Assembly: GCA_009928435.1 (NCBI GenBank)
Contig: JAABNQ010000008.1
Location: 16,279 to 80,278 of the forward strand
Source: Bacillus sp. HF117_J1_D
Lineage (GTDB): Bacteria > Bacillota > Bacilli > Bacillales > Bacillaceae_C
Length of the DNA: 64,000 bases
Reading direction: 5' to 3'
Part shown: positions 32,787 to 42,202 of the stretch, one piece after another
Position numbering within the stretch: the first letter of the stretch is position 1
Layout: each line of letters starts with the position of its first letter
Position numbers and translations under genes: made by a program
The notes under the pieces: model-generated
Seen by the model: the letters and a program-made list of their open reading frames with translations, nothing else
What the model was told of the DNA's origin: nothing
The model's database searches: none

Positions 32787-33719
32787 TCATTCTCGCAACC
32801 TGGGATCGAGTGCATCCCTGAGTCCGTCTCCAAATACGTTAAAGGCCAGCATGGTCAAGGAGATTAAAATCGCTGGGATGAAAAGCTGATAGAAATGTCC
32901 CACATGAATACTCCCTAACGAATCATTGACAAGCGTACCCCAGCTCGCCTGTGGTGCTTGAACCCCTAATCCAAGAAAGCTTAAAGTCGCTTCTGCAAAA
33001 ATTGCCGTTGGAACACTGAGAGTGATGTTTACAAGGATAGGCCCCAATGTATTCGGTATCATGTGCTTTCTTAATATCCAGCCCATTTTTCCGCCCATTG
33101 CGTTGGATGCCTGAACAAACTCCTGTTCCTTCAATTGTAAAACCTGTCCCCTCACAAGCCTGGCCATTTGAATCCACCCGGTAATCGACAAAGCAATGAT
33201 GATCGGCCAGATTCCTTTTTCCATTACGATCATGACTAAAATCACAACAAGAAGGTATGGGATTGCATAAAGGATTTCAGCGATCCTCATCATCGCATTA
33301 TCGACACGACCGCCTTTGATTGCTGAAATACCGCCATACGTCACACCGATGATAAAATCAATCAGCGCAGCCATCACTCCAATGAAAAGTGATATTCTTG
33401 CACCATACCAGCTCCGAGTGAACAAATCCCTTCCCGCTGAATCCGTTCCAAACCAATGGTCAGCATTAGGCCTCAAATTCTTTTTTGTAAAATCCTGTTC
33501 AAAGTACGTATATCCGTTCAAATGTGGTCCGATAATTGCCATAATCACCAAAATCAATATGACGATTAATCCAAGCATAGCCAGTTTGTTTTCAAACAGT
33601 CGACGCCTTACATCAGCCCAATACGAAACGGAGGGTCTTGCGATTTTTTCAGCTTCTTTATAATTATCTTCCGCGGGCAAAAACATCTCTTCCGTCAACT
33701 TCAGTTCCTGCTTACTCAT
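32787..33719 (-). CDS. oppC: Oligopeptide ABC transporter permease OppC
   Basis: A 310-residue inner-membrane permease with an N-terminal cytoplasmic arm, six helices and the OppC_N segment (RRRLFENKLAMLGLIVILILVI). The EAA loop reads EQEFVQASNAMGGKMGWILRKHMIPN, the contact site for the ATPases. The extracytoplasmic HWFGTDSAGRDLFTR is typical of DppC/OppC. The ATG follows the oppB stop as TAATG. Confidence 0.94.
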   Translation of the reverse strand: MSKQELKLTEEMFLPAEDNYKEAEKIARPSVSYWADVRRRLFENKLAMLGLIVILILVIMAIIGPHLNGYTYFEQDFTKKNLRPNADHWFGTDSAGRDLFTRSWYGARISLFIGVMAALIDFIIGVTYGGISAIKGGRVDNAMMRIAEILYAIPYLLVVILVMIVMEKGIWPIIIALSITGWIQMARLVRGQVLQLKEQEFVQASNAMGGKMGWILRKHMIPNTLGPILVNITLSVPTAIFAEATLSFLGLGVQAPQASWGTLVNDSLGSIHVGHFYQLFIPAILISLTMLAFNVFGDGLRDALDPRLRE

Positions 33720-34648
33720 TAGCTGCTCTCCCTTGTAATCTTGATTCTCGGGTCAATCCATGTATAGGCTATATCCACAATAAGAATCAACCCGACGAGA
33801 ATGATGCTGTAAAAGATGGTAGACCCCAAAATAACAGGATAATCACGGCTGAAGATACTTTTCACAAACATTTCACCCATGCCTGGGATCCCAAAAATAT
33901 GCTCAATGATAAAACTCCCGGTGACCAGATTAGCCGTTAAGATCCCCAACACTGTCACAACCGGCAAGATAGCATTACGGATTGCATGTTTAATAATAAC
34001 GACGCTTCCTGACAATCCTTTTGCTTTGGCTGTCAGAATATAGTCCTGACTCATCACCTCGAGCATGCTCGACCTCATTAAACGAGCAATATAGGCCATC
34101 GGCATCATAGCGAGCGCGATGGAAGGGAGTATAGTATGTGCCCATGACTTCCATGTCGCAACGGGAAGCAACTGCCATTCAACTGCAACATAATAGATTA
34201 GGAAAGTAGCTAAGACAAAATTCGGGACCGACAAACCGATGATGGCAAGTACCATCGAGAGGTAGTCAGGCCATCGATTCCTGTTTAGTGCAGCAATGAC
34301 TCCAAGGATCAAACCAAACGTAATCGCTATAAGCAATGCTTGGAGCCCTAGATGAAGAGAGACAGGAAACCCTTTTCTAATATAATCATTGACTGTGATA
34401 GATTTTGATTTTAAAGATGGACCGAAATCAAATTGGAGAACTGATTTCAAATAATTTCCATATTGGACAATTTCAGGCTTGTCCAAATTATAATGACGCT
34501 GCAAATTATTATATACAGCCGGGGGCATATTCCCTTCTTTCGCGAATGGATTCCCCGGAATTATTTTCATAATGATAAAAGTGAGTGTGATGATGACCCA
34601 CACAGTGACAATTGCCCAGAACAACCGTTTTAATGTATATTTCCACAT
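33719..34648 (-). CDS. oppB: Oligopeptide ABC transporter permease OppB
   Basis: A 309-residue permease with six helices. The N-terminal FWAIVTVWVIITLTFIIMKIIPGNPF is characteristic of DppB/OppB. The EAA loop reads SQDYILTAKAKGLSGSVVIIKHAIRNAILP. The start ATG has AGAGGTG six bases upstream; a GTG at 34657 is less likely. An intercistronic hairpin separates it from oppA. Confidence 0.94.
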   Translation of the reverse strand: MWKYTLKRLFWAIVTVWVIITLTFIIMKIIPGNPFAKEGNMPPAVYNNLQRHYNLDKPEIVQYGNYLKSVLQFDFGPSLKSKSITVNDYIRKGFPVSLHLGLQALLIAITFGLILGVIAALNRNRWPDYLSMVLAIIGLSVPNFVLATFLIYYVAVEWQLLPVATWKSWAHTILPSIALAMMPMAYIARLMRSSMLEVMSQDYILTAKAKGLSGSVVIIKHAIRNAILPVVTVLGILTANLVTGSFIIEHIFGIPGMGEMFVKSIFSRDYPVILGSTIFYSIILVGLILIVDIAYTWIDPRIKITRESS

Positions 34649-34741
34649 CGTGTACACCTCTTTCAGAGAGCTTTTCCTCTTGAATCCTTACACCCTTTAA
34701 GAATGCAAGCGTTATAGACCAATATTCCGCAATACCAAACC

Positions 34742-34765
34742 GGGTATGCCAAGAATGGCATACCC
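34742..34765 (-). terminator. Intercistronic hairpin between oppA and oppB
   Basis: GGGTATGCCA and TGGCATACCC form a perfect 10-bp stem with an AGAA loop, 15 bp after the oppA stop. There is no T-tract on the minus strand. Such hairpins stabilise upstream binding-protein mRNA or partly terminate, giving more OppA than permease. Confidence 0.7.
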
Positions 34766-34779
34766 CTTAAATGGCTTGT

Positions 34780-36453
34780 TTACTTTTCAATGTCAGCATA
34801 AATGAACTGCGGATAACGATTGGTCGGTGTAAAGACCCCTTTTACATGCGGTTTGAGTGTAAACGGTTGCGTGTAGAAATAAACAGGAATAACAGGCATC
34901 TCACTGATTAAAATTTCCTCCGCTTTATGCATAGCTTCCATGCGTTCTTTTGGATCCATGGAAGTTCTTGCTGCCTTCAGATTTTTATCGTATTCGGCAT
35001 TGCTCCAATTCGGATCATTATGGGAACCTCCCGTTACCCATAAACCGAGGAACGTCATCGGATCTACGTAATCGCCAACCCAACCGCCGCGGGAAATCTC
35101 ATAATCTCCTGCTTTTTCACGGTCAAGTTTCACTTGGAATTCTACATTTTCCAAAGTTACATCGATATCTAAGTTTTTGCGCCACATTTCCTGCGCAGCC
35201 TCAGCAATTTTCTTATGTCCTTCGTTCGTATTATACGTTAGTGTAAATTTCGGCATTTCATCCATGCCTTCTTCAGCAAGTCCTTCTTTTAAAAGCTTTT
35301 TCGCTTCTTCTACATCTTCCTTAAATAAAGCTCCGGAGTTTTCTTGGTAATCTCCTTCAACATCAGGAATTCCTGGCGGTACCACGCCATATGCCGGCGG
35401 CTGTTTACCTTGTGCAACATGCTCGACAATTGCTTTACGATCAATCGCCATAGATAATGCTTTTCTAACTTTAACATTGTTAAACGGTTTCACTTCAGTA
35501 TTTAAGTTATAATAGTAAACTGCTAAATCTGGTTCAATTTGCAATTCGGGATCATCTGAGCTGGCAAGCTCTCCTTGAACATCCTGCGGCAACGGATAAA
35601 CTAAATCAAGCTCATCTGCCTGATACATTTGCCATGCTGTATCTTCATTATCAATCATGACAAAGTTGACTTCGTCAAGATTAATTTTATCTTTATCATA
35701 ATAATTTTCATTTTTTTCCAGTTTCATGCTATCTTTATGTTCCCATTCAGTCAGTTTGAAAGCTCCATTAGATACATAACCGTCAGCTTCCAAAGCCCAA
35801 TCCGGATTTTCTTCCTGAACCTTCTTGTTCACTGGATAATAAGTATAGAATGAGGTTAAATCAAGAAAATAAGGTGTTGGCTCAGCCAATGTAATTTCTA
35901 GCGTCTTTTCATCTTTTGCCTTAACCCCCACTTTTTCTTCTAATTCAGCATACTCATCTTTATTTTCCGAACTATTATATTCTTCCCCTCCAGCAAGATA
36001 ATATAGCTGATAGGCATATTCTGAAGCGGTTTCAGGATTAAGTGCATACTTCCAGGCATATTCAAAATCTTCGGCTGTAACCGGATCACCATTCGACCAT
36101 TTCACATCATCTTTCAGCTGGAATGTCCATGTAAGGCCGTCATCGCTGACCTCCCATTCTTTTGCCATTCCTTCAACAATTTCCCCTTCTGGCGTTTTCT
36201 TTGTCAATCCTTCAAAAGCGTGCTCTAGTACCCAAGAGTCATGAGTTCCTTCAGCTGTCCCCGGATGCAAAGACCCCGGCTCTTCTGTGTTATTCAGGTG
36301 CAACACTTTCTTCTCATCGGACTTCTGTTCTTCACCAGATTTTTCACTATCCGAAGAATCCGGCTTCGATTCAGTTTCGCCGCTAAAACAGCCGCCTAGC
36401 AGCAACATGAATACGGTTACAATACTTAATAAAGTAAAACGTTTCTTCCTCAT
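34780..36453 (-). CDS. oppA: Oligopeptide-binding lipoprotein OppA
   Basis: A 557-residue family 5 solute-binding protein. A lipoprotein signal peptide (RFTLLSIVTVFMLLLGGC) puts the lipidated Cys at about residue 22, followed by a Ser/Asp/Glu-rich linker. Domain hallmarks include HLNNTEEPGSLHPG, AFEGLTKKTPEGEIVEGMAK, WSNGDPVTAEDFEYAWKYAL, VRKALSMAIDRKAIVEHVAQG and ISRGGWVGDYVDPMTFLGLW. The start is the ATG behind AGGGGGAATTAAA; an upstream in-frame start lacks a site. It captures peptides for OppBCDF; in Bacillus, oligopeptide import also feeds Phr signalling. Confidence 0.94.
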   Translation of the reverse strand: MRKKRFTLLSIVTVFMLLLGGCFSGETESKPDSSDSEKSGEEQKSDEKKVLHLNNTEEPGSLHPGTAEGTHDSWVLEHAFEGLTKKTPEGEIVEGMAKEWEVSDDGLTWTFQLKDDVKWSNGDPVTAEDFEYAWKYALNPETASEYAYQLYYLAGGEEYNSSENKDEYAELEEKVGVKAKDEKTLEITLAEPTPYFLDLTSFYTYYPVNKKVQEENPDWALEADGYVSNGAFKLTEWEHKDSMKLEKNENYYDKDKINLDEVNFVMIDNEDTAWQMYQADELDLVYPLPQDVQGELASSDDPELQIEPDLAVYYYNLNTEVKPFNNVKVRKALSMAIDRKAIVEHVAQGKQPPAYGVVPPGIPDVEGDYQENSGALFKEDVEEAKKLLKEGLAEEGMDEMPKFTLTYNTNEGHKKIAEAAQEMWRKNLDIDVTLENVEFQVKLDREKAGDYEISRGGWVGDYVDPMTFLGLWVTGGSHNDPNWSNAEYDKNLKAARTSMDPKERMEAMHKAEEILISEMPVIPVYFYTQPFTLKPHVKGVFTPTNRYPQFIYADIEK

Positions 36454-36555
36454 TTTAATTCCCCCTTTTCGAGTATTTTGCAATGAACTAGCAAATGATG
36501 TCTACCACTGTTCTATGATGTTTATGACAATTTATTTGCTTTTCCATTACACCAC

Positions 36556-36585
36556 TAATATACCAAAAAGGGAGTCATAGTTTCA
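36556..36585 (-). promoter_or_regulatory. Sigma-A type promoter of the opp operon
   Basis: On the minus strand: TTGAAA, 18-bp spacer, TATATT, about 100 bp before oppA. Confidence 0.6.
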
Positions 36586-36608
36586 ATTATTATTATACTA
36601 TCAAATTT

Positions 36609-36639
36609 ATTTTCCCCGTTATAGAGCGACGGGGAAAAT
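36609..36639 (-). terminator. Terminator of the yhcEFGHI-type operon
   Basis: ATTTTCCCCGT and ACGGGGAAAAT form a perfect 11-bp stem with a 9-nt loop, 35 bp after the last gene of the operon. Confidence 0.7.
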
Positions 36640-36674
36640 GTCATTTCGAGTCTTTTTTTGTCTATTTCACGCGA

Positions 36675-37631
36675 TTAAGACGCGATATCACGCTTAGTGA
36701 AGAATAAAAATGCTAGGACGTGAAAAATGAAAAAATAGATGAACAAAATTATAATGGAAAACTTCATTGTCATGCTTTCGACCAATGGCATCCCATCGAC
36801 ATATTGCATCAAATTTGTATTTGCGAACAAACTGTATTTTACCCATTCAAATTTAGCTGCCAATAAATTTGTTATCGTTTCACCTGTAAAAAGTAGAAAA
36901 ACGGATAAACCAATTGCAAGTGCACTATTCCTAAACACCGCAGAAATCATAAACGCCATAGCAGCAAGCAAAAAGATGCTTAAAGCGTTAAATATATAGG
37001 ATTTGATTAAGTACAAGAACAGACTTTGCTCCTGGACTTGGCCGTTTACGTATGCAAGGTGGACATTTTGTGCAGCTTCACCTGTTCCAAATAATACAAC
37101 CCCGGCCAGTGCTGAAAAAACAAACAATATAATGAGTAAAATCAGAAGGAAAATATTTACTGCAATATATTTTGAAAGTAGGATTTTCCACCGCTTATAT
37201 GGCTTTACAAGTAATACTTTAATCGTTCCCCATGTAAACTCGTTGGCCACAATGCCCGCAGCGATGATCAAAACAAACAATCCTGCAAAAGGAATCAGTC
37301 CTGTCGAATCATTGATAAAGGTCCAAACAGTGCTTTCAGAAGCTGGAGGCAAGTCATTTTTTATTCGATAATTATTTAAGGCCATTTCAGTATCATAGAA
37401 CTCTTTCAGCGATGGAGTCATGACTTGCACATTTTCGGCTTCCTGTTTCATCGATTCGTTTTTCGCCATCAACTCCTGCTTCCAATCGTTTCCGGACGCC
37501 TTTTCTTTTCCTTCGAGATATTTGGTCATGCCAGCATTGACAAATACTATCAGAATCAGGAGTCCAATCATGATAAAGGTGCTTTTTTGCCTAAAAATCT
37601 TTCCCCATTCATTCCGTATTAAATTAAACAT
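36675..37631 (-). CDS. yhcI: ABC transporter permease (YhcI-like)
   Basis: A 318-residue ABC-2 type membrane protein with an N-terminal helix (TFIMIGLLILIVFVNAGM), a long extracytoplasmic loop (about residues 35-105), and five further helices. WGTIKVLLVKPYKRWKILLSKY is the typical coupling segment. The last gene of a five-gene set matching B. subtilis yhcEFGHI in order and sizes. It overlaps the upstream ATPase gene by eight bases. Such exporters are linked to envelope stress or peptide removal; the substrate is unknown. Confidence 0.85.
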   Translation of the reverse strand: MFNLIRNEWGKIFRQKSTFIMIGLLILIVFVNAGMTKYLEGKEKASGNDWKQELMAKNESMKQEAENVQVMTPSLKEFYDTEMALNNYRIKNDLPPASESTVWTFINDSTGLIPFAGLFVLIIAAGIVANEFTWGTIKVLLVKPYKRWKILLSKYIAVNIFLLILLIILFVFSALAGVVLFGTGEAAQNVHLAYVNGQVQEQSLFLYLIKSYIFNALSIFLLAAMAFMISAVFRNSALAIGLSVFLLFTGETITNLLAAKFEWVKYSLFANTNLMQYVDGMPLVESMTMKFSIIILFIYFFIFHVLAFLFFTKRDIAS

Positions 37632-38547
37632 GGACTGACACCTCCTGATGATTGGTTATCTCCAAAAACTTTTCCTCGAGTGACTTTTTGAGAGGACGGA
37701 TTTCAAACACAAGCAGTTCATGTTCCAGCAACAGGCGCAATGTATCTGGAACCTCACTTGTCTCTAAAAAGACTTGAACGCCTTTATCATGCTTTACAGC
37801 TTGAATACCGTTTCTTGACAATACTTTTATTGCCTTATTTCGGTTATCAACATCACAAAAATAAGTCTTTTTGCCTGATTCCGTCTCGTCACTTAGAACA
37901 TTTTGAACATTGATCAGCCTTCCTTTTTGAATAATGGCTATTCGATCACACATCATTTCCATTTCGGACAGCAAATGGCTGGATACGATAATGGCCAAAT
38001 TCTTTTTTTCGGCCAATTTTCTTAAATAGTCCCTGATCTCCCTGATGCCAGCAGGATCAAGACCGTTGGTCGGCTCATCCAGAATGAGAATTTTCGGATC
38101 ATGGAGTAGGCTTTGAGCAATTCCTAATCTTTGCCTCATCCCCAAAGAATAGGTTCTGACTTTATCGTGGATTCGCTCCGTCAAGCCGACGAGCTTAACA
38201 ACTTCATCTATTTTTTCATTGTTGATGCCTTTGTTAGCACGTGCGGCTTGCTTAAGGTTTTGATAGCCGGACAAAAATTTATACATCTCAGGATTTTCAA
38301 CGATGGCTCCTACATGGCTGATGGCGTTCTCGTATTCTTTTCTGACGCTTCTACCGCAAATTTTAACTTCTCCAGACGTCATTCCGATCAGTCCAACAAT
38401 CATTCTAATGGTTGTCGTTTTACCTGCCCCATTCGGTCCTAAAAAACCGAACACCTCACCAGCGTTAACATTGAAGGTCAAGTCATCGATAATTTTTCTT
38501 CCCTTAATCGTTTTCGTCACATTTTCCAGTTCAACAACAGCTGTCAT
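37624..38547 (-). CDS. yhcH: ABC transporter ATP-binding protein (YhcH-like)
   Basis: A 307-residue ATPase. Walker A is FLGPNGAGKTTTIRM, signature YSLGMRQRLGIAQSLLHD, Walker B ILILDEPTNGLDPAG, H-loop SSHLLSEM. A C-terminal domain of about 90 residues (VLSDETESGKKTYFCDV...) is typical of BcrA-like exporters. The start is the ATG with AAGGAAGTG eight bases upstream; a GTG overlapping the preceding stop (TAGTG) is possible. It pairs with the YhcI-like permease. Confidence 0.87.
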   Translation of the reverse strand: MTAVVELENVTKTIKGRKIIDDLTFNVNAGEVFGFLGPNGAGKTTTIRMIVGLIGMTSGEVKICGRSVRKEYENAISHVGAIVENPEMYKFLSGYQNLKQAARANKGINNEKIDEVVKLVGLTERIHDKVRTYSLGMRQRLGIAQSLLHDPKILILDEPTNGLDPAGIREIRDYLRKLAEKKNLAIIVSSHLLSEMEMMCDRIAIIQKGRLINVQNVLSDETESGKKTYFCDVDNRNKAIKVLSRNGIQAVKHDKGVQVFLETSEVPDTLRLLLEHELLVFEIRPLKKSLEEKFLEITNHQEVSVHV

Positions 38548-38552
38548 CGCCA

Positions 38553-39263
38553 CTACACTTCCTTTCCCTTGTTTTCCATCGTTGATTTAAACCAGTCTAA
38601 AACAGATAATCCTTGTTCTTCCCGAAGAGCTTCCACATTTTTATGGCCGATGATATCCCCGTTATAAATGGCGACGACCTCATCCATGATCGGCTCAATC
38701 TCGTCAATTTCATGAGTAGCAATAATGACTGTCTGCTTTTCAAAATTAATGTAAGTTAACAGGCTTTTCACAATTGAATCTCTCACCATCGGGTCCAAGC
38801 CGGAAAATGGTTCATCAAGCAAGACAACAGGAACATCTCTCGCCAATGTCAGAACAAGCTTCAATCTTCCCCTATTTCCTTTGGATAGCTGTTTGATTTT
38901 CTTGTCCGTTGAAAGCTCCATTTCCTGGAGCAGCTGAAAGGCCTTCTCCCTATCAAAATCTGGAAATTGAGAGCTGTAGAAATCAATCATTTTTCCTGTG
39001 GTGAAAGAATCGTAGAACATGTCTAGTTCAGTCAAGTAAGCAACTTTTTTACTGATTCTTCGCGTTACCTTTTCCTGTAAAACCGAAACGGTTCCGCTGT
39101 TCGGGTAGACCAAACCTGTAATCAATTTCAAGGTGGTGGACTTTCCGCTCCCGTTCGGGCCGAGCAGACCGTAAATTTTTCCGGGTTCAAAATGAAATGT
39201 GACACTATTCAACGCTTTTTCCGCACCGTATTTTTTCGTTACGTCAGTCAATTCAATTGTCAC
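38553..39263 (-). CDS. yhcG: ABC transporter ATP-binding protein (YhcG-like)
   Basis: A 236-residue ATPase. Walker A is [15 protein letters not shown], signature [18 protein letters not shown] (a divergent LSGGQ), Walker [15 protein letters not shown]-loop ATHEIDEI. The start is uncertain: GTG at 39263 has GAGGGTGG five bases upstream, GTG at 39272 lies closer to the site. It overlaps the GntR gene end and probably works with the YhcE-like membrane protein. Confidence 0.86.
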   Translation of the reverse strand: MTIELTDVTKKYGAEKALNSVTFHFEPGKIYGLLGPNGSGKSTTLKLITGLVYPNSGTVSVLQEKVTRRISKKVAYLTELDMFYDSFTTGKMIDFYSSQFPDFDREKAFQLLQEMELSTDKKIKQLSKGNRGRLKLVLTLARDVPVVLLDEPFSGLDPMVRDSIVKSLLTYINFEKQTVIIATHEIDEIEPIMDEVVAIYNGDIIGHKNVEALREEQGLSVLDWFKSTMENKGKEV

Positions 39264-39633
39264 TTTGGCCACCCTCTTCCAAATAATTTTTCAATCCGTT
39301 CAGCATCTGCTGCTTGGAAAATCCCAGCTCCTCCATGCTTTTAACAAATTGCCCGATCACTTCTGTTTGCATAGATTCTTTCAGTTCGTCCACAATACTC
39401 CCTCGTTCTATGACAAATGTCCCCTGCCCGCGCTTTGTTTCCACAATTCCCATCCTTTCCATTTCGGCATATGCCCTTTGAATCGTATTTGGGTTAACAC
39501 CCGACTGTACAGCCATTTCCCTTACGGAAGGCAATTTTTCTCCAGGTTTTATTTCACCGCGAATGATCCTTTGAGAAATTTGTTCAGTGATCTGTATATA
39601 AATGGGTTTGGATGCTTCAAAATCCTTGGCCAT
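39253..39633 (-). CDS. yhcF: GntR-family repressor, YtrA subfamily (YhcF-like)
   Basis: A 126-residue regulator. Residues 8-75 form a GntR winged helix ([65 protein letters not shown], in short pieces here only as a family match). A short helical C-terminal part of about 50 residues, without a ligand domain, defines the YtrA subfamily. It lies as second gene of the operon and should bind the perfect 14-bp inverted repeat at 40444-40483. Cell-wall antibiotics induce the related YtrA operon in B. subtilis. Confidence 0.92.
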   Translation of the reverse strand: MAKDFEASKPIYIQITEQISQRIIRGEIKPGEKLPSVREMAVQSGVNPNTIQRAYAEMERMGIVETKRGQGTFVIERGSIVDELKESMQTEVIGQFVKSMEELGFSKQQMLNGLKNYLEEGGQSDN

Positions 39634-39639
39634 GTTTTT

Positions 39640-40425
39640 TTACACCTCCACTTTTCTGTCAAGCAGCCAACTGGCGAGAAGAAAAAAGATGATGGACAAA
39701 ATGATGTACAAACCGATCGTAACGATTGGAATATTGGCATCGGTATACAGGATGTTCCAGCCATTTTCCATCTTGTAATCCATTTTTGGTGCTATATTTA
39801 CACTTACACCAAATGAGAACAACTCATTTTTGAACAACTTGGTTTTAGCTAAGAGAACTTCCAGCACATTGTAGGCAAACCAAACTAGAATGACCCCAAG
39901 CCAGCGGAAGTTTTTGATTGCCGGATACTTTCCAAGCGAATGATAAACGGTCCAAAGAAATATGACCCAGATTGAGAAATACATCGACGTTCCAAAGATC
40001 CCTAACTGCATCAGAAAACCCTGCTTGAAAGGTAAAAAGCTGCTGAAGCTGTCGATTAATCCGTTATCAAGCAAAACTTTCATTATAAAAAAGGCATACA
40101 GAGAAATGAAGGTTTGCGCTATCAACTGAATGATGGCTGCCGAACTAATTTTTGAAAGCAACAATTTTATGCTGCTTTGCGGATTGTAAAGCCATAGTTG
40201 TGTTTTCCCTTCAATATTCAAAACGGTAAGGAGCGATAGTGGCGCCAAAAACACATGGAAGCTGGCCATCGTCACAAGAAATGGAACTGTAATGCTTGGT
40301 TCAGATGTATACACAGAGAGCGCATAAACCCCGATCATTCCGATAAACATGAATGTGAGCCAGACAAAATACCAAAATTTCATTAGACTTAGATCTTTTT
40401 TCAGCAATCCGATAAATGCACGCAT
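39640..40425 (-). CDS. yhcE: Membrane protein of the ABC exporter operon (YhcE-like)
   Basis: A 261-residue membrane protein with about six helices (FWYFVWLTFMFIGMIGVYAL, FLVTMASFHVFLAPLSLLTVL, and others to IVTIGLYIILSIIFFLLASWLL). It begins MRAFIGLLKKDLSLMKFWYF, as ABC-2 type permeases often do. First gene of the operon, directly under the YtrA-type operator and promoter, with CGGAGG before the ATG. It is probably the permease partner of the YhcG-like ATPase. Confidence 0.83.
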   Translation of the reverse strand: MRAFIGLLKKDLSLMKFWYFVWLTFMFIGMIGVYALSVYTSEPSITVPFLVTMASFHVFLAPLSLLTVLNIEGKTQLWLYNPQSSIKLLLSKISSAAIIQLIAQTFISLYAFFIMKVLLDNGLIDSFSSFLPFKQGFLMQLGIFGTSMYFSIWVIFLWTVYHSLGKYPAIKNFRWLGVILVWFAYNVLEVLLAKTKLFKNELFSFGVSVNIAPKMDYKMENGWNILYTDANIPIVTIGLYIILSIIFFLLASWLLDRKVEV

Positions 40426-40443
40426 GATATTAACCTCCGTTAC

Positions 40444-40483
40444 TTTGTATTAGTGTATTAATTAGATAGTACACTAATACAAA
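40444..40483 (-). promoter_or_regulatory. YtrA-type operator: perfect 14-bp inverted repeat
   Basis: TTTGTATTAGTGTA and TACACTAATACAAA are perfect inverted copies separated by 12 bp. The AGTGTA...TACACT core matches the sites of YtrA-subfamily repressors. It covers the -10 region of the promoter, so binding would block transcription. Confidence 0.88.
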
Positions 40484-40495
40484 CATACATGTCAA
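40466..40495 (-). promoter_or_regulatory. Sigma-A promoter of the yhcE-type operon
   Basis: On the minus strand: TTGACA, 18-bp spacer, TACTAT, overlapping the inverted-repeat operator. Confidence 0.75.
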
Positions 40496-40754
40496 ACCCT
40501 TTTTTGAAACAGGGCCTGTGTGGAGTGGGGATATTTGTAAGCTAATGAGTGAAATAAGAATCTTTTTCAGCGCCTAGCTGCGTTTTGCGTCTCCTCACTT
40601 TCTAATCCAAGGCATTTTTTCATAAAAAAAAGAACCTCCAAAAAATGAAAGTTCTTTTATCTCGATACATATGGACTTCCCTTCAACCAAAAACGCCACG
40701 GTTGAGAGGCTCTAATGGATCATTCATAACAACCACACCTGTTTCTTCAAATAT

Positions 40755-41030
40755 TTAATCCAATTCGAACAGTTCAATGTCGTTAACCTTTTTTATTTTA
40801 TTTTTTTCCGCATCATATTCGTATATTTCCATATAATCCCCATCTGAAATAATTCCAAAACGTCCATCACCTAATTGGATCACGTTTTGTTGTGAGGTAC
40901 TTTCGAAATCATAATCGGGGTAATCCACACTGACTTCAGAGTTGCCACCGCTTATCAAGGTAACAATCACCAAAAAAATCAGTGTAATTCGGATTCTCCT
41001 CAATTCCCTTGCCTGTTCTTCCAACCGCAT
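40755..41030 (-). CDS. Small hypothetical protein with one membrane segment
   Basis: A 91-residue protein with a basic N-terminus (RELRRIRI), one hydrophobic segment (TLIFLVIVTLISGG) and an acidic outer part with Tyr/Asp runs (VDYPDYDFEST, GDYMEIYEYDAEKNKIKKV). This is a membrane anchor plus a small extracytoplasmic beta-rich domain. I do not recognise it. It starts 12 bases after the hydrolase stop, with only a weak binding site, and is probably co-transcribed with that gene. Confidence 0.6.
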   Translation of the reverse strand: MRLEEQARELRRIRITLIFLVIVTLISGGNSEVSVDYPDYDFESTSQQNVIQLGDGRFGIISDGDYMEIYEYDAEKNKIKKVNDIELFELD

Positions 41031-41042
41031 TCACTCATTTCT

Positions 41043-42011
41043 TCATTCATTTATTCCTGCCAGCGCTTCTTCAAAAAATCCTTTAACCTTTTCAACATAT
41101 TCCTCTGAATTCTGCTCAAAGGATTTAACATGGCCATCCCCTTCTGTCAACCATAAATTAAAATGCTCCGGGTCCTTCTTCGCCATCATTTCGCTTTCGG
41201 TATAAGGAATCGACCCATCTCCTTTATTATGGATAAAAAGAATAGGCCTTGGAGACATTTTATCCAGTACGTTGATCGGGCTTGCCTCTTTCAAATCAAT
41301 ATCAGCCATCATTGGTATGATGGTCAATATTAAAGGCGTGAATGGAAAATTCGGCAAATCCGTCCATACCGGCATGTTGACCTCTAAATAATCATGGAGG
41401 TCACTAAAAGGACTGTCAGCAACAACGGCAATGACAGCATCCGAATCAGCTGCGGCCAAAATGGAAGTGGAGGCCCCCATTGATATTCCTAATAATCCGA
41501 CAGGTTCTTTATAATTTGCAGTCGTCCAGTCAATAGCTCCAATTAAATCAAGTTTTTCTTTTACTCCGACCGTTGTCATCTCACCTTCAGAATCCCCGGC
41601 ATAACGAAAATCGAACATGATGACGCGATAGCCGTCAGCAAGTAAATTGCTCGCCAGCGGCAGAAACGGAATATTCTCTTCATAGCGATTTCCTTTGTAC
41701 CCATGGGCGAAAATCACGTTCATTTTCGCCGGAACAGAAGGCTCAAGCACCCAGCCGGAAAGTTTTGTCTCTTCATCTTTGCTCATGAACTCAATATCTT
41801 TATATGCCATTTCATAATCGCTTGGCAGAACCTCAATCTCTTTTTTCACAGGTTTTGTCAAATTAGTCCCAACATATACGGAAATGCCGATACAAGCGGC
41901 AAAACCCAATAAAATAATGATGATTCCAGCAGTCCATACGATTTTCCTGCTGATCCGTGTACCCGGCCTCTTCCGGGTGGCAGGTGAGCTCTTCATTGGT
42001 TCCAGCATCAT
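41043..42011 (-). CDS. Membrane-anchored alpha/beta hydrolase
   Basis: A 322-residue protein. A basic head and one membrane helix (WTAGIIIILLGFAACIGISVYV) are followed by an alpha/beta-hydrolase fold: the oxyanion region IFAHGYKGNRYEEN, nucleophile Ser in LLGISMGAS, Asp in FIHNKGDGSIPY and His in GDGHVKSF complete the triad. It resembles YqkD-type hydrolases of Bacillus; the substrate is unknown. The start is the ATG with GAGGAGG six bases upstream. Confidence 0.87.
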   Translation of the reverse strand: MMLEPMKSSPATRKRPGTRISRKIVWTAGIIIILLGFAACIGISVYVGTNLTKPVKKEIEVLPSDYEMAYKDIEFMSKDEETKLSGWVLEPSVPAKMNVIFAHGYKGNRYEENIPFLPLASNLLADGYRVIMFDFRYAGDSEGEMTTVGVKEKLDLIGAIDWTTANYKEPVGLLGISMGASTSILAAADSDAVIAVVADSPFSDLHDYLEVNMPVWTDLPNFPFTPLILTIIPMMADIDLKEASPINVLDKMSPRPILFIHNKGDGSIPYTESEMMAKKDPEHFNLWLTEGDGHVKSFEQNSEEYVEKVKGFFEEALAGINE

Positions 42012-42124
42012 CGGACTCCTCCTCAATTTTACGTCTAACATATACTATTTCGAGAAAAATAGTTGAATTCCTCTTTCTCCTTGTCACATTCTTGTCAAAA
42101 GAAGCAAATACCCTTTAAAAAACC

Positions 42125-42153
42125 TTGACTTTTAACGCCACAATGTCTACTAT
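42125..42153 (+). promoter_or_regulatory. Sigma-A promoter of hom-thrC-thrB
   Basis: TTGACT, 17-bp spacer, TACTAT, 50 bp before hom. Confidence 0.75.
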
Positions 42154-42202
42154 ATAAAAACAAATGTACTTTATAGATAGACAGAAAGGTGAGGAAATTG
42201 TA

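Larger units (their letters stand above)
40426..40754. other. Intergenic region upstream of the yhcE-type operon
   Basis: It holds the operator and promoter at 40444-40495 and a hairpin at 40628-40658 (AAAAGAAC/GTTCTTTT) that may end the hydrolase transcript. I see no gene. Confidence 0.6.
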
